This document shows positions 1 through 11,519 of a stretch of 64,000 nt of DNA, piece by piece (the stretch's first letter is position 1; each line of letters starts with the position of its first letter). Source of the DNA: Paramarasmius palmivorus (taxonomy: Eukaryota; Basidiomycota; Agaricomycetes; Agaricales; Marasmiaceae); NCBI GenBank assembly GCA_037176845.1, contig JAYKXP010000024.1, positions 434,001 through 498,000 on the forward strand, written 5' to 3'. The position numbers and the translations under genes are program-made. Below the pieces are notes generated by a model. It saw only the letters and a list, made by a program, of their open reading frames with translations. It ran no database searches and had not been told where the DNA came from.

Positions 1-634
1 GAGTGTCTGGAGTATGTTCTTCGGTGTGCGCTCGAAGGAAAGCCGACATTGCATCCCTAGTCCTTGCTTCGACGTCCCATGCATCCGATCCGTCAGATTC
101 TCGGCCAGGAAGACTACGAATCCACACCGTTAGTGATCTAACCTACAACAAGACGGTATTCAGTACTCACTACCGGTAGGAAATCTTGTTCTGGAACTTG
201 GTGAACCTCTCCCTATTCTTATCAAAGTACCTCTCCTTTGGCAGCCCCGTAAACGTCGCATTCGATTCGATAATAAAGAACCGATCCACGACTCCCGATA
301 ATTCGTTCATCCGGATTTCAAGTAAGTCGACTTCACTGCTCATAAGGACAGCATCCAGCACCTTGATGTTCTTGCTATTCTGCCTCGGTTTCCACCCATG
401 CAGTTCACACATGTATGCGTCTGGGTTGAGACCTTCGGCATAGTAATGCGGTATGATTTCTTTGGGACCATCGGCTTTATCCCAAAGGGGTCGTGTGGCA
501 TAGGAGAGCGTGTTGCGAAGCTGGTACGAGTTTTCGGATATGTAATAGAGCGAGACTGTGGTGAAGAGTATTAATGGAAAGAAGACGATGAGATATCGGA
601 GACGTTGGCGTCGGGACATGAGTACTGCGCTCAT
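1..634 (-). CDS. GT17 family glycosyltransferase, 5' part (runs off the left edge)
   Basis: N-terminal part of a family 17 glycosyltransferase (MGAT3-like beta-1,4-N-acetylglucosaminyltransferase fold). The start ATG at 634 gives a short basic head and then one hydrophobic segment (about residues 10-30, LIVFFPLILFTTVSLYYI), which fits a type II Golgi membrane anchor. The GT17 core follows: CELHGWKPR, VLDAVLMSSEVDLLEIRMNEL, VDRFFIIESNATFTG. A 57-nt intron is predicted at 114-170 (GTGAGT...CACTAAC...TAG). It joins ISYR to YLPGRESDG and then WDVEARTRDAM, which is the expected continuation. The rest of the catalytic domain lies outside the window. The family is clear; acceptor and product are not known. 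Confidence 0.8.
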
Positions 635-1135
635 GGTGGACGGGATAAAGGGGAGAAGGGTGTCCTGCTGGCAAACCGCTGGTCCTCGAGTAAATAACTA
701 CCAGAGCCGAAGAGAAAGACGCGGATTGGACACGTATAACGTTTAAGGAAGAGATTATGGGAAGAGCTGTGTACGGCTGTAACTCCAAACGCTCCACTTC
801 CTCATTGTAGAAGGCAACCCGACGTTGCCGTTCCCCACACGTGATGGAAAGTAAAGTTCGACGAGTAAAATTCAAATTGACAGATAAGCAGTACAGTAAG
901 TACATATACAACAAAAAAATTGATACAACCCTATAACCATACAGCAAGTGAAAAAAGTACATATATCACGATTCACAATGCAGACCTAGCGATAATAGAT
1001 GACGCCAACCTTTTCGCCACCGGGGACGAGCTCGCAGAGGTCGGAGCGGGCAGTAATCGATGTGGAACCTAAAATAACATCAGGGCGGAAGAACGTCAGG
1101 CTAATTTTATCTTGACACGACTGAACGCAAAGGCA
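635..1135. other. Intergenic region
   Basis: About 500 bp between two minus-strand genes. It must hold the promoter of the GT17 gene and the 3' end of the next transcript. No RNA gene, repeat or convincing ORF was seen. Confidence 0.5.
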
Positions 1136-2327
1136 TTACGCACGTACCCCGATGTGAGCCATGAAAGTATTGATTATTTCTTCTCGCGAGGCCTCGCGCC
1201 AGTCAACCATAGTAGCAGAACTAGCCGCAGATGACGGGGAGCAATCCGGCGAGATTTGACCGGTGGTTGGAGTGCCATTATTCTTCGGGGAATTGGGCAG
1301 GTTTATACCGTATTCCTTGAGAAGGTTTCTAGCATCCTCTGTAGAGAGGGTGTAAACCTCTCCCAGGCTCTTAGGAAAATTGAGCGAGGGCGTGGGAGGC
1401 TCCACCGCCGTCGTCAAGGATGATAAAGGCGTATCCAAAGGAGGTCCCAGCAATTGGCTTGCAGATAACGGGCGAACGAGAGGTCGTAAGGTATCTGCGG
1501 ACGATCTCAGAGAAGAATTGTGCCTGCGTGCTTCGCTAAGGCAGTCATTTAGCTACGCCACAATAAGAAACACAAGCGTCACCCACGAATTATGCATGTT
1601 TGTCTGGATATCTAGAAGTTGCCTACGGTGGGCCTTTACCTGGTCTCGAAGATCTTCTGAAACATGAGTAGCTAACTTGGAGAAAATGAGCAAACGTGCA
1701 ACGACAAAGCCAGCAGATGACATACCAAATCAGCCACTTTACTTGACACCTTTCTTGCGACGGCATCTTTAACTGCCATCGATGCCTGCTCGCGCAGGTG
1801 TGTGCGGATGGCTTCCTTCACACGCGCTGTGAGCTCAGCCCTGAGCTTGGTTATCTCCTCCTTGTGGATCGCCATCTGTTGATCCAATTTCACCCGAAGG
1901 TGATCTATCTGATGATTTCATTCACGATCGGTCACTGTCCAAGCAAGAGTAGAGAAAATATACTCACCTCTTCGGAAGCCTTGATCGCTGGCGCCAATGC
2001 CGCCACCTTCTCCGTCTGCTTGCCTATTATGTGAACAGTCGACCCTAGGGCGCCGAGAGTGAGCTTCATGGTACCGAGGAGCTCGCTCAACGCCTTTATC
2101 TCGGGCGATATGATAGCTTTGCTATCAATCGGGGTCTGTAAATCGACCATTGTGGCCGTGGTGGTGTGCGAGTGGTGACTCGCGGAATCGTCGGATATCG
2201 ACGACGCTGTCTGGGCGGGGCTTTCCGAAGGGAGAGGTTCTTGGGTTGGCGGAGGTTCTACGGAGGCGGTCTTTATAGTTTTGTTGGCAGCGCTGCCACG
2301 ATTCGTGTTCCTAGTATTCTTGCCCAT
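1136..2327 (-). CDS. Coiled-coil protein of unknown function
   Basis: Four predicted exons, 1968-2327, 1726-1908, 1587-1675 and 1136-1535, join in frame to 343 aa. The introns are 50-59 nt with GT-AG ends. The N-terminus (MGKNTRNTNRG, residues 1-60) is polar and disordered, rich in Ser, Thr and Pro. Residues about 65-230 are helical and charged with heptad-like spacing (LDQQMAIHKEEITKLRAEL; AVKDAVARKVSSKVADL), so a coiled coil is likely. The C-terminal third is again low complexity, ending in MVDWREASREEIINTFMAHI. No catalytic motif or named domain is recognised. Consistent splicing and codon phase make a real gene likely; the function cannot be given. Confidence 0.6.
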
Positions 2328-3668
2328 GAGGTCGAGTCGTACGAGCGTCGAACGTCGAGATTTGAGGATGGGATTCGCAAAAGAGTAAGTGGTTGAGGTT
2401 ATTATTCAATCGGTGAGGTGCAGCTGTTGAAGATTGGAAGATAATGTACTAATGGAACGCCATGCGCAGCCGCACGATGTGCTGAGAAGGGAGTTCCTGT
2501 GCTCTTGAGATGGGGTTTGTTCGTTCTTATCCGCAGGTATCAATCTGCCTCACGGAAACAACGTGTTCGAAGAACAGAATCTGGTCGACGTCAGTAGGCC
2601 TTTGTGGGTATAGAATGGGATGGCACCTGATTAAGGACCCGCCTTCGATTTCCCATAACTGTCATAATTGTGCTGTAAACAGTGCTCTGAAATGAAAGCC
2701 CCATTGTCATGGAACCCTTGTATTATCGCCACTGCCTTGCAGACGGATTGATTCGAACCTTAATCGTTGAGAGCAAGGAGCCGCGGGAAATTAATGGCGA
2801 CTCACCATTGTTCCTAGTCTAAGCGCATAATCAGAGACTCCCTTAGCAGGTTTAGCTGATAAAACCATGATGTTTCGTGCTTCACAAACTATTGTAGTTT
2901 CGCCTGCAAAGCCAAGTTTTTTGAACAGTTCGGATGGATCTCAGCCGGGGCCCAGTCTAGACCCCAAGCAACGCTTCCTACCTACCTACTGAGTTACTGT
3001 AAGTACTGCGGCCACTGACAGACTGCGGTACTGTGCTGTCGAAGAAGCCAAACAACTCATTTGGGTTCCCTGAACGAGTAACATGTAATAATTGCCTTGA
3101 AGTAGTCATGGATTCCAATGTGAAGAAAACCGAGAGAAGCGAAATTCTCGCGGGCTAATTGACGGTTGGAATACGATTGCTGATTTTTCCCATCCGCCAA
3201 AAGGTGCCAAGATATCATTTTCAGTGCCTCGCAATCGTATATCAATCGTATTCCAACCGTCAATTAGCCCGCGAGAATTTCGCTTCTCTCGGTTTTCTTT
3301 CGTGCCCGTTACTCGTGCTTTCCAGGAGCGGAAAGGTGGTAAAGAAGTTCAGGGTTTCAAGAGAGCAAAATGTTAGATCTTGTAATCAAGGTATCTCCTT
3401 GAATATGTAACTTGCGTTGCTTCGAACCTGCCTCGAGCTCGTACTTACGCTAACGCGGCGGATACCAAGTCATCTTCACCCAGGTGTGAGAGGTCTGACG
3501 CGCTGAGACTCATGATGTGGACGGCAACTCTTTGCTTGATTTCGTACCTAGCAGGAGCACCTAGTGCACCTAGATTCAAGAAATCACAATGAAAAGTGGC
3601 CAGGCAAGGCGCGTCACTAGACGCGTCAGGTCACAACTGTGACACCTTGTCTCTCAACGTCAACCACC
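2328..3668. other. Intergenic region with inverted repeat
   Basis: 1.3 kb between a minus-strand and a plus-strand gene, so it holds two divergent promoters. Apart from the inverted repeat at 3125-3297 no gene or RNA was recognised. Short ORFs here look random. Confidence 0.5.
3125..3297. repeat. Perfect 55-bp inverted repeat (hairpin / fold-back)
   Basis: The arm at 3125-3179 (begins GAAAACCGAGAGAAGCG) is repeated exactly as reverse complement at 3243-3297, with a 63-nt spacer. Two more bases pair outside. Weaker similarity continues outward, as a GTTACTCG-like core lies on both sides. It could be a fold-back or MITE-like insertion, or an inverted duplication made during repair. No target-site duplication was identified. 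Confidence 0.85.
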
Positions 3669-5173
3669 ATGTCCTCCAGCAGAGACAAGAACGAATTACT
3701 CGGCTTCTGCAACGCGGAAACCATTCAAAAGGCACTGCAGCTTATACCAATAGCCAGATCGAAAACCCATAGGTCTGCTGGTTACAACGTCCCAGCCAAT
3801 GCTGTCGTCCCCATTTGCGCGTATCTTGCATCTCAGCAGTAAGATGACCGTCAACTATTTCTTATTCCAAACTGAGCCAATGGTTTTTTTACAGAATACA
3901 GAATAACGATGTAGACATGGAAGCTGCTCGGAATAAAGCAAGCATGAACGCGAAGGATTTCAGAAATTTGTGCAACATCGTCCAAGGGCTGCTCGAAGGC
4001 GAACTCGCAGAGAAGAAGAGGAAGCGTCGCGACAAGGTCACCTATGATGCACTTATCCAGGAATATACCTTTTCAAAGTCGTCTGCGAAGGTGAAGGGTT
4101 GGCTAGCAGAGGTTGAGGAGGAATTAGCGGAACTTGGGAGGACTGGTTTTGATCGCACATCCACGGAGGTCAAATGTGGTGTTTTCTTATGGGTTTATGG
4201 GGCTTTAGAGGTGCGCTGTACTCTCCAGGATCCCCCAAAGACTATGCTTACGCGCCAAAACATGCAGGAGAGGAATGCACCCGATATGAAAGAGTTCGCT
4301 AGCGCAAATGGAGTAGAGTTCCTCAAGTTGAGGAGAATATACAACGATCTGGACACCTATCTTACCAACCTCCGCAAAAAGATCGTGAACGAGTACAACA
4401 AATCGACAAATTCCCCTAACAAACTCCCTCTACCATCGACCACACCGACGAATACGCCACGGAGAGCCAACAAGCGTGCATTACGGCCAGTCATTACAGG
4501 CGACTCACCGAAGAGGCCTAGACTAGCTGAAACACCAGTAGAGAAGGAACAACTGCCCTCACCACCTCCAGCACAACCCGAATTTGAACCAAAGCCGGGT
4601 TCTTCCAAGGATGTCGATATGGCACCAGCGCCGCCGTTACCAAAGACACCATCCAAAAGAATGATAGGTCCTTTCGCAACTCCGTCTTCAAGACGAACAG
4701 TGAAGGCTTTGGACACGCTCAAGGGGCAAGCAACAGGTTCAGAATCTCCGACACGGACGTCGACGCGCCGAACACCTGCTAATCCCAAGGTCACCACTCG
4801 TCCGGAATCACCACTGCTCGAGACGCCATCGCGGTCGTCTCGGCTAGTTCGAGAACCTATTACTGGCCGTTCCGAATCACCGTCTAGAAGCACACGGAAG
4901 GTGCAGCCGCTACTCGTTGAAGACAATGCCATGGATGTTGATAGCCCTTCATCTGAGGATGAGAACGAGCAGCCCGACACGCGTCGTCCCTCGGGGCGGA
5001 GGTTCAGGCCAGTCTTTCAGGATCGTAAGCAGTGGGTTATGGGCGATCAACGACTCAATAAGATTTGGGCAGATGCTGAGAAGCAGAGTAGGAAGAGAAT
5101 GGAGAAGTTTGGCTTTCCGTTTGAGCGGTATAAGTCAGATGCGGGAGATGACACAGATAGTTTATTTGGATGA
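3669..5173 (+). CDS. ORC6: Probable origin recognition complex subunit 6 (ORC6)
   Basis: Two exons, 3669-3838 and 3895-5173, give 482 aa; the intron starts GTAAGA and ends in a T-rich tract plus CAG. The ATG at 3669 lies in a CACC context. Residues about 1-230 are helical and compatible with the tandem cyclin-like folds of ORC6: AETIQKALQLIPIARSK, then VVPICAYLASQQ, then DFRNLCNIVQGLLEG and VKCGVFLWVYGALE. The middle is basic, Ser/Pro/Thr-rich and disordered, with many TP and SP sites (TPSK, ESPTRT) as expected for CDK targets. A conserved C-terminal patch follows (RKQWVMGDQRLNKIWADAEK). The call rests on fold pattern and layout, not on a diagnostic catalytic motif. Confidence 0.55.
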
Positions 5174-5565
5174 GTAGCGAGCAATATACACATGCACTTC
5201 TATGCCTATGATGAGGAATATGGCAATTTGATGTACAAAGTGGATTGTTACATCGTTCAATACGAAGTTCCTCCAACGAAGCCTTGTAGACCAGTGTAGA
5301 CCTCCCCTAGTCACAACACACATCATGGACTATAGCTAGTAGAATACCAAATAGATAGTATTGCAAAACTGAGCTACATGTTTACACACTGGCCACGAAT
5401 GGCACAAATCAACAATACTCCGAAGAGCAGAAAGGGCCCAAAAATTCCAAAATCTCCACAATCTTCACAATCCATTTGCTGCATCCCACAACACCTCAAA
5501 CAGAAGCGTCGCATAGAAAACAGCAAAAAGAAAATGAGGAAAGCGGGTCCTCCGAAGAGGATCCC
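5174..5565. other. 3' flank between ORC6 and U2
   Basis: Convergent region downstream of ORC6 (+) and of the U2 gene (-). A 46-codon Cys-rich hydrophobic ORF lies on the minus strand (ATG near 5514, stop near 5374). It is too short to support as a gene. Confidence 0.35.
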
Positions 5566-5753
5566 CTGACGACGCAAGCCGGTACTGCAATAGCAAGGTC
5601 ATCGTGCCCTCGAGTTGCAAGCAGAGCTCGAGGAGCGGGGGCGGCAAAAATTGTATAACCTTCAATAATGGCGGTGCCATTATACAAGAGGTTAATCTTG
5701 TAAGAACAGATACTACACTTGATCTAAGCCAAAAGGCCAGAGTGGTAAGGAAT
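5566..5753 (-). ncRNA. U2: U2 spliceosomal snRNA
   Basis: Read on the minus strand, the stretch ending near 5700 contains GGCCTTTTGGCTTAGATCAA followed by GTGTAGTATCTGTTCTT. This is the nearly invariant 5' part of U2, with stem-loop I and the GUAGUA branch-site recognition sequence. Next come the stem IIa/IIb region and an Sm-like site (AATTTTTG, about 5648-5655). Near the 3' end is the stem-loop IV core CTATTGCAGTACCGG, matching the UAUUGCAGUACC loop known from other eukaryotes. The 5' end is estimated between 5746 and 5753 and the 3' end near 5566. RNA ends were not measured. U2 pairs with the intron branch site during splicing. Confidence 0.93.
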
Positions 5754-5771
5754 CAAAATGTTGAGGCGCGG

Positions 5772-5779
5772 CTTTTATA
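5772..5779 (-). promoter_or_regulatory. TATA-like element upstream of U2
   Basis: TATAAAAG on the minus strand, about 20-33 bp upstream of the estimated U2 start, in the right place for a core promoter element. No other snRNA promoter element was identified. Confidence 0.5.
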
Positions 5780-6267
5780 CTTTTTCCGTCTGCGCACGGA
5801 CCATGTAGATTTTTTTGATGGTGCACGGACCAGGTCGGGCGCTTGAGCTGACAAGGTAGTCACAGAAAATACTGCAAAAGTATCTGAGTATCATCGTCCG
5901 GAAAAAAGGATACGGATGAACGATAGTGTCAGAGTTGTATGACCTCCCATAATTCACAAAAATTCAAACAGAGATGAAAGAGTTTATCTATTGAGCACGG
6001 TACGATACAGATAAAGTGAGAGTGAGAGTGAAACCGATGCCTATTTACATGAGAATCCATAGTATTCATGGTTCATGTACATGTGTACAAGATATGCGAC
6101 AGCGACGAGACTAGACTTGAGATAATATATCGAAAACAGCGGACATGATGCAGATCAGCTAAACGGGACTAGACATAAAGAAAGATGTGAAACGTCAGGA
6201 TGGAGGAGAAAATCGAAAAGGCAGTGATACAACGCTCTCAGAGCCGTAAAACGTTGAAATAAGTAGA
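5780..6267. other. Intergenic region
   Basis: About 490 bp between the U2 promoter and the 3' end of the Bud4-like gene. It is AT-rich with no ORF or RNA signature recognised. Confidence 0.5.
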
Positions 6268-9200
6268 TTAACGAGCAGAAGAGGCACCATTAGTACGACC
6301 GTTAAGGTCATTCTGCCGTTGCCATAGGAGTTCTGCCCATAGTGGATGGGGAGGTATATGGCCTACTAATGCACGAAGGATCTCCAACCTATGAACAATA
6401 GGATATCAGTTATCAGAGAACGCACGGACAGAGAGTGCACGTACCACCGAGCCTTCTCCTCGTCCGTATCAGCGAAGAAGCATATTTCTTCGTCGCCGGG
6501 GAAGATCAAGCGGAACGATCGTTCAACGCCGTACAGCCCATCATACTCGTCATGGCGAGCACTTCGAGCCGTTGTTCCAGAAGAGGGACTGAGCATGCCA
6601 GTTCGTCCTTCCTGATCATCTTCCACTGCGATGGCATTCTTGAGATTGATTGTCGCCGTCACTCGTTTGGTGACATCGTTAAATGCAACCAAATTGGCAC
6701 CGACAACCCTTAGTCTTCGGCGACGCCATGACTATAGCAACGATTATCAGTCAGGGAAATATCATTCGCCTAGAGACGTTATAACTCACACTACAATCAC
6801 CACCGCTTTGCGTCAATGTTCCCTCAAAGTAGGTAACCTTGTGCCAGTTGACATGCCTTAGCCCACGATGACATTCCTCCAAGCTCTGGGGGAGCTCGTC
6901 AGGAGGAATACCAGGCAAAGGGGGTAACCTGAACATCTGCAGTACAATCTCACCGACCTGCATTGTCGATGACTTGTTACCGACTTCCAATCGTTGACCA
7001 ATAAGAGGGAAAGAAGTCTCAAAGATCTTAGTATCGCACCGATGAGCGATATCCTTAAACGAAATAAACGCCCGAGCAAATGTCCCATCCGACTTCATGT
7101 AGCGCGCAAGGTTTTCTGGCAACCGGTGTACAGGTGGTGGCGGCGGAGGAGCCGCCAAGACCTTCTCCTTCTCCTTGTCTTTGGATTTCTTCGGGGAAGA
7201 GGAAAAGAGGCTGAACATGCCCCCACTTTTCGAGCTGCTCTTCGACGACGTGTGATGCATCATTGGCGGAGGTTGGGGCGGCGGAGGTGCAAGTGCTTTA
7301 AACTGGGAAATAATATGGGGATCCCGGCGAACTTTGAGGGTAAGTGTGAACTCGAGTTTGCTATGTTCGATCCTGGAGAAAGACGTCAATAAACATTCTC
7401 AGACCTGGTACTCAACTATACTTACAGCTCAAACTCCTGGGCAATGACCATTTCCTTGCTTAGTCGACACTCCGGTGTGGTCACAAAGTGGATGCCATTG
7501 TTCAACGTGCAGGACATGGCAGTTGGCTCTTGAGGAATTGGAACGTGGAGATTTTTAACGCCCATGACCTTGACGAATACTTTCCCATACGCCTTGCCAG
7601 GGTTCTGGTTAGCACGGTACTCCTTGATTTGTTTGGAATACTCGTTCTAAAGAGATGGATTAATGAAAAGTTGCATTGTAAGTAACATAGAGCCTACCAT
7701 GTCCGAAGGTCGTCGAACGGTCCTCCAAGCTTTTCCGGCGTTCACGTCACCAGGTCCGGCCATATGGGAGACATCTGAAGATGCGTATATCGCCTCTCGT
7801 TCGCGAATGAGATACTTCTGCTTTGGGACGATTACTATTAGTTTAGAGGCACAAAAAATTACAAATCGTAACTCACAGATTTCGTTGGACCATCTCTTTT
7901 CTGCAGCTCCCTCTCGATACTCTCTTCGAGCGGATCTTCCTCGACCGGAGAGCCCACTTCCAGCTTGGCAGTCTGTTCGTGAACATCACCTGTACTCATA
8001 CTCCTTCTCCTGCTCGGTCTGCCTTTGCCAATACCAGCAGCAGGTCCTCTTCTGGCAGGGACATAAATATCACCTCCAGAATAATACTCATTATCTTCAA
8101 CTTCCTCCATCCTTCGCATCTCTCTCCTTTTCTCAATGATCAACGCTTCCCTAGCACGGATAGCATCCTTCGGCGGTGGTGGAGGCGCAGCCAAAGACGG
8201 GTCACTCCCTCGTCTATCCATGCTCCGCCCATTGATAACTACCGCCGAATCCGTGGCCGCCCTTTCCATCACCCTAACCTCTGCACGTGCCTGGCTCTTC
8301 ACTCTCGCAGCCCTCAAATCCAACGGCTCATCATCGTCCTCGGTCGCCTCCGTAGCCACAGATGTATCGTGTACATCCATCGCAGACACTTCGTTACCAC
8401 CGACACTAGCCACATCTTCCATCAACCGATCCAACGCACTTCGCATATCCATGCTCACGTCTTCTTCTGCAGCACCCATGCGTACCATATTGCTACTCGT
8501 ACTACTGGTTTTGGAATGACGAGAGTCACCAGAAGTTCGGGATGCTATGCTTTCTGGTACTTCACGTGTGCGCTGGTATTGAGCGTAGCTCGGTTGAGGA
8601 GGCGGAAGCTCGTCATTGTCTACGCCAGTGTCGATACCTAGACCTCCCAAGCCAAATTTACTACCGAAGTCGAAATTTAGCTTCGCTGACGATAGGCCCA
8701 GGGTGCCAATCATCGGTGGCTTGAGGATACCAAACTCCTCTTGCCTTTCATCGTCATCCTCGTCCTCTTCGTCCTCACCGCCAGACATCTCGAGGTCCTG
8801 TTGCTCTTCACTAGGAATTGGGAGTTCCTTTTCTTCGTGAACACTCATAACCTCGTCCTTCCCTTCTTCATCCTCGAGATCGGGCTGGTGAGGATGATGA
8901 TGATGCTGTGCGACACCAACCACGAGAGCAGTCTCAATCGTCGCCTCTTCCGCACTATTCTCCGTCATACCCGTCATAATCGACGCAGCACCATCAGCAT
9001 CAAGAGTGCTACCGACTTCAAGGCTAAATCGCTTAGCCTCTTCGTCGTTCTCGGGTTGCTCGACCTCACGAGCTTTGCCTTTGTCAACAACTTCTTCCTC
9101 TTGGTTTGCACCACCGTTGAGTTCTTCCCTGACTTTCTCGAGTATGCCAAGGCTATCCCCGGCGCATCCATTGACCTCTGGAGCAGGAGCAGGACTGGGA

Positions 9201-11323
9201 CTCTGGCTAGGGCTGGAACTAAATCTTCGACCACCCAACATCTTCATCCTAACATTATCCCTGCTAATCCTCGGCCTCAGCCTAGGACTACTGCTTCGAC
9301 CAGCGAGAGGGGAAATTCCACGAGGTGACGAACCAAGTGGTGAACCAATGTGAGGCGCTACGCCCGCTGGGATTGGTGGTAGAGGTGAGCGTCGCACGGG
9401 GGCTGGCGCTGGCGCCTGGGGTTCGCTAGTCGAAATCGTCTGAGGTTCACTCGGAGATGCAGGGACGGGAGAAGAGTGTCCCGATGACTGTGCGGCAGGT
9501 TGAGAGAAGGACGCATGCTCGTTATGCATCGGAGATACCTCCAGCTCCGTGTTGAGTAGCCGCTGTGATCAATATTGTATCAGCAAAATTTTCAGAAGGA
9601 TATCAGTGTCAACTTTACCTCATTCGTGTGCCCAAACTTCTTCTCAAGTGCACTCAGATTCATATCCGAATTATTCTGAGCAGAAGCAAAGCTATCGTCA
9701 AACGACTTCTCGCTTGCGCTCATACTAATGAAGCTACTACTTCCCTCTGGAAGGGCTTCATCTTTGAGATTTGGTAATGCAAATGGATCAGGCCCTGCGG
9801 CTGATGTATGCGAACGATCAGGTGTATCATGTACTCCCGCTATAGATGCAACTTCATCAGAAAATGCCTCTTACAGGGTGAAAATTTTACTTACCAGCAC
9901 TCAAGTCAAACTTGGGCATCAGCCCATCGCCATCTGGGTCATTATGCAGCATGTACTGTTGACCAGGTGTCCTGGGTTTGACTGGAGACGGTGAAGCAGG
10001 CATCATATCGACATCCTTGTCAATTTCGTGCTCATCCTGTCTAGCAGCCATGCGTCGTTCCATGTGAGTAGACCTGCCCAAAGGCGGTGAAGACGCGGGT
10101 GCATGGCGCGGTGGTGTTGACGGCGCTGAAGATTCGTTTGAATGAATGGTATTTGGGAGTGAAAGGGGATGGTTGAATGAAATGGGACTTTGTCGCGCTG
10201 GGGAATCGCTGTGCTGTTGTTGGTGGAATCGCAAAACACGGTCGCGGTGATGAGAACGACCGAGAGGAACGCCGTCTTCTGTCTCGAGATCTGCTGGGAG
10301 TGTATTGTGACTGGACCGTGGAGGTGTGCTTGTGGGATTGCGGCCAGCGAACAGGTCTTCGACCAAGCCGTTGATACTGGTGTCGGCATCGAGTTGTAGC
10401 CCGGGTTCGACGGCACCAGAATCTGAGAGCTCTATACTCTCGTAAGAGTCGTCGGGATTGGGCTGACCTGGATCATAATCATGATCCGGCTGGTCGGTAG
10501 TCTCTTGGTGTGTATGACTCTGGAAGAATGGATCTTCGTCGTCGTCGTCAATATCCTGGCCGTAATCGTCCTCGCTATCGTCCAGGGCTTCTTCATCGAA
10601 CTCGTCTCGCTCAAACTCCATAACGTCCATGCGTTCGTCAAAAGTGACGGTCTTGCGCCTCTCGCGACGCTTACCGCCGCTAAGGCGCGGACCGTGCATT
10701 CTCTTGGAAACAAGAGACGAGCGAAGCGGCGATGCAGTGCTGGCAGTCGTAGCTGTTGGTATTCGAGAGCTTTGAGCAGAATGGGGATCGGGGAGTTGTC
10801 TCGGATGGTCCTGGGGTAGCCTTGGTGGATTGTCCTCTTGTCTGAAAGGAAGCCTTCGGAAAGGACTCTTGGTGACTGGCTCTTTTTCAATCAAGCCCTG
10901 GAAGGTCTTTGACTGTTTCCTCTCCCGTTTAAGAGCAAAGGGTCGCTCGTTTTCCTCTTCTGCTTGTTCATGCATTGAAGGTGGACGAGGTCGTTTCTCC
11001 CCTGAAACTCTGCGAGTCGGAAAAAGCACTGGGACTGGATGATTGCGAGACGGGGTTGAAGGGGTCGGAATCTGGGATTTAAAGGGTGATTTTGAGACGA
11101 GATTGTTGCTCCTCATAGCTCTATAGCTTGAAGAAGAACGACGAGCAAGGTCTGCCTGGGTTGGTTTTGAAGGAGAAGGGTCTCGCTTTGCGATACGGAG
11201 AGGAGAAGTTGGTTCGCTACTTGGAGGAGAGTTCCAACCCATACCAGAGTCTCTGAGAATTGAAGACTTGATAGGGTCTGGAGAATTGGACAACAAACGG
11301 TCTCGCAACGGTGAGCCCTTCAT
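6268..11323 (-). CDS. BUD4: Bud4/anillin-type protein with C-terminal PH domain
   Basis: Eight predicted exons (9895-11323, 9619-9839, 7877-9562, 7698-7817, 7426-7646, 6790-7372, 6445-6731, 6268-6388) join in frame to about 1555 aa. The first two thirds are disordered: Pro/Ser-rich, with the motif RKTVTFDERMDVMEF and long acidic stretches. The C-terminal third is conserved. It has an anillin-homology region (GKAYGKVFVKVMGVKNL, FVTTPECRLSKEMVIAQEFEL, LARYMKSDGTFARAFISFKD) and then a PH domain (WHKVTYFEGTL, LRVVGANLVAFNDVTKRVTA, SFRLIFPGDEEICFFADTDEEKARW). This is the arrangement of Bud4, Mid2 and Int1, which bind septins and membrane at the bud neck or septum. Start ATG at 11323 (MKGSPLRDRL) was chosen over an upstream in-frame GTG. 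A polyproline insert lies inside the anillin region near 7140-7290. Confidence 0.82.
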
Positions 11324-11519
11324 CGTCGTCAACCATAAACAATCGATCGTGGGAAAATTAACTGATTCAACGCGGTATGCACGTGCTACAGACACGTCAC
11401 ATGTCCGTGGAGGGCTTGCATTCCAAGAATGGACACTGAATTGACGGTTCTTCTAGTGCACTTGCGGTCCGGCGACAGTCATGATTCATCAGGATGGTGA
11501 CCGTCCTTGATTCAAAACG
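11324..11519. promoter_or_regulatory. Short divergent promoter between Bud4-like and AKR genes
   Basis: Only 196 bp separate the two divergent start codons, so the 5' UTRs and promoters of both genes must share it. No clear TATA box was seen. Confidence 0.5.

Noticed and set aside
2740..2800. TTCGAA-containing stretch resembling a tRNA T-arm
   Set aside because: No matching acceptor, D or anticodon arms could be folded around it.
4357..4980. 207-codon minus-strand ORF inside ORC6
   Set aside because: Antisense shadow of the Ser/Pro-rich part of ORC6; the low-complexity composition mirrors the sense strand.
5374..5577. Minus-strand Cys-rich hydrophobic ORF beside U2
   Set aside because: The only ATG leaves 46 codons, and it lies directly behind an snRNA gene; not enough to support a protein gene.
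8136..9353. Several plus-strand ORFs across the Bud4-like gene
   Set aside because: They are antisense to its long disordered exon, which has few stops on either strand; no motifs.
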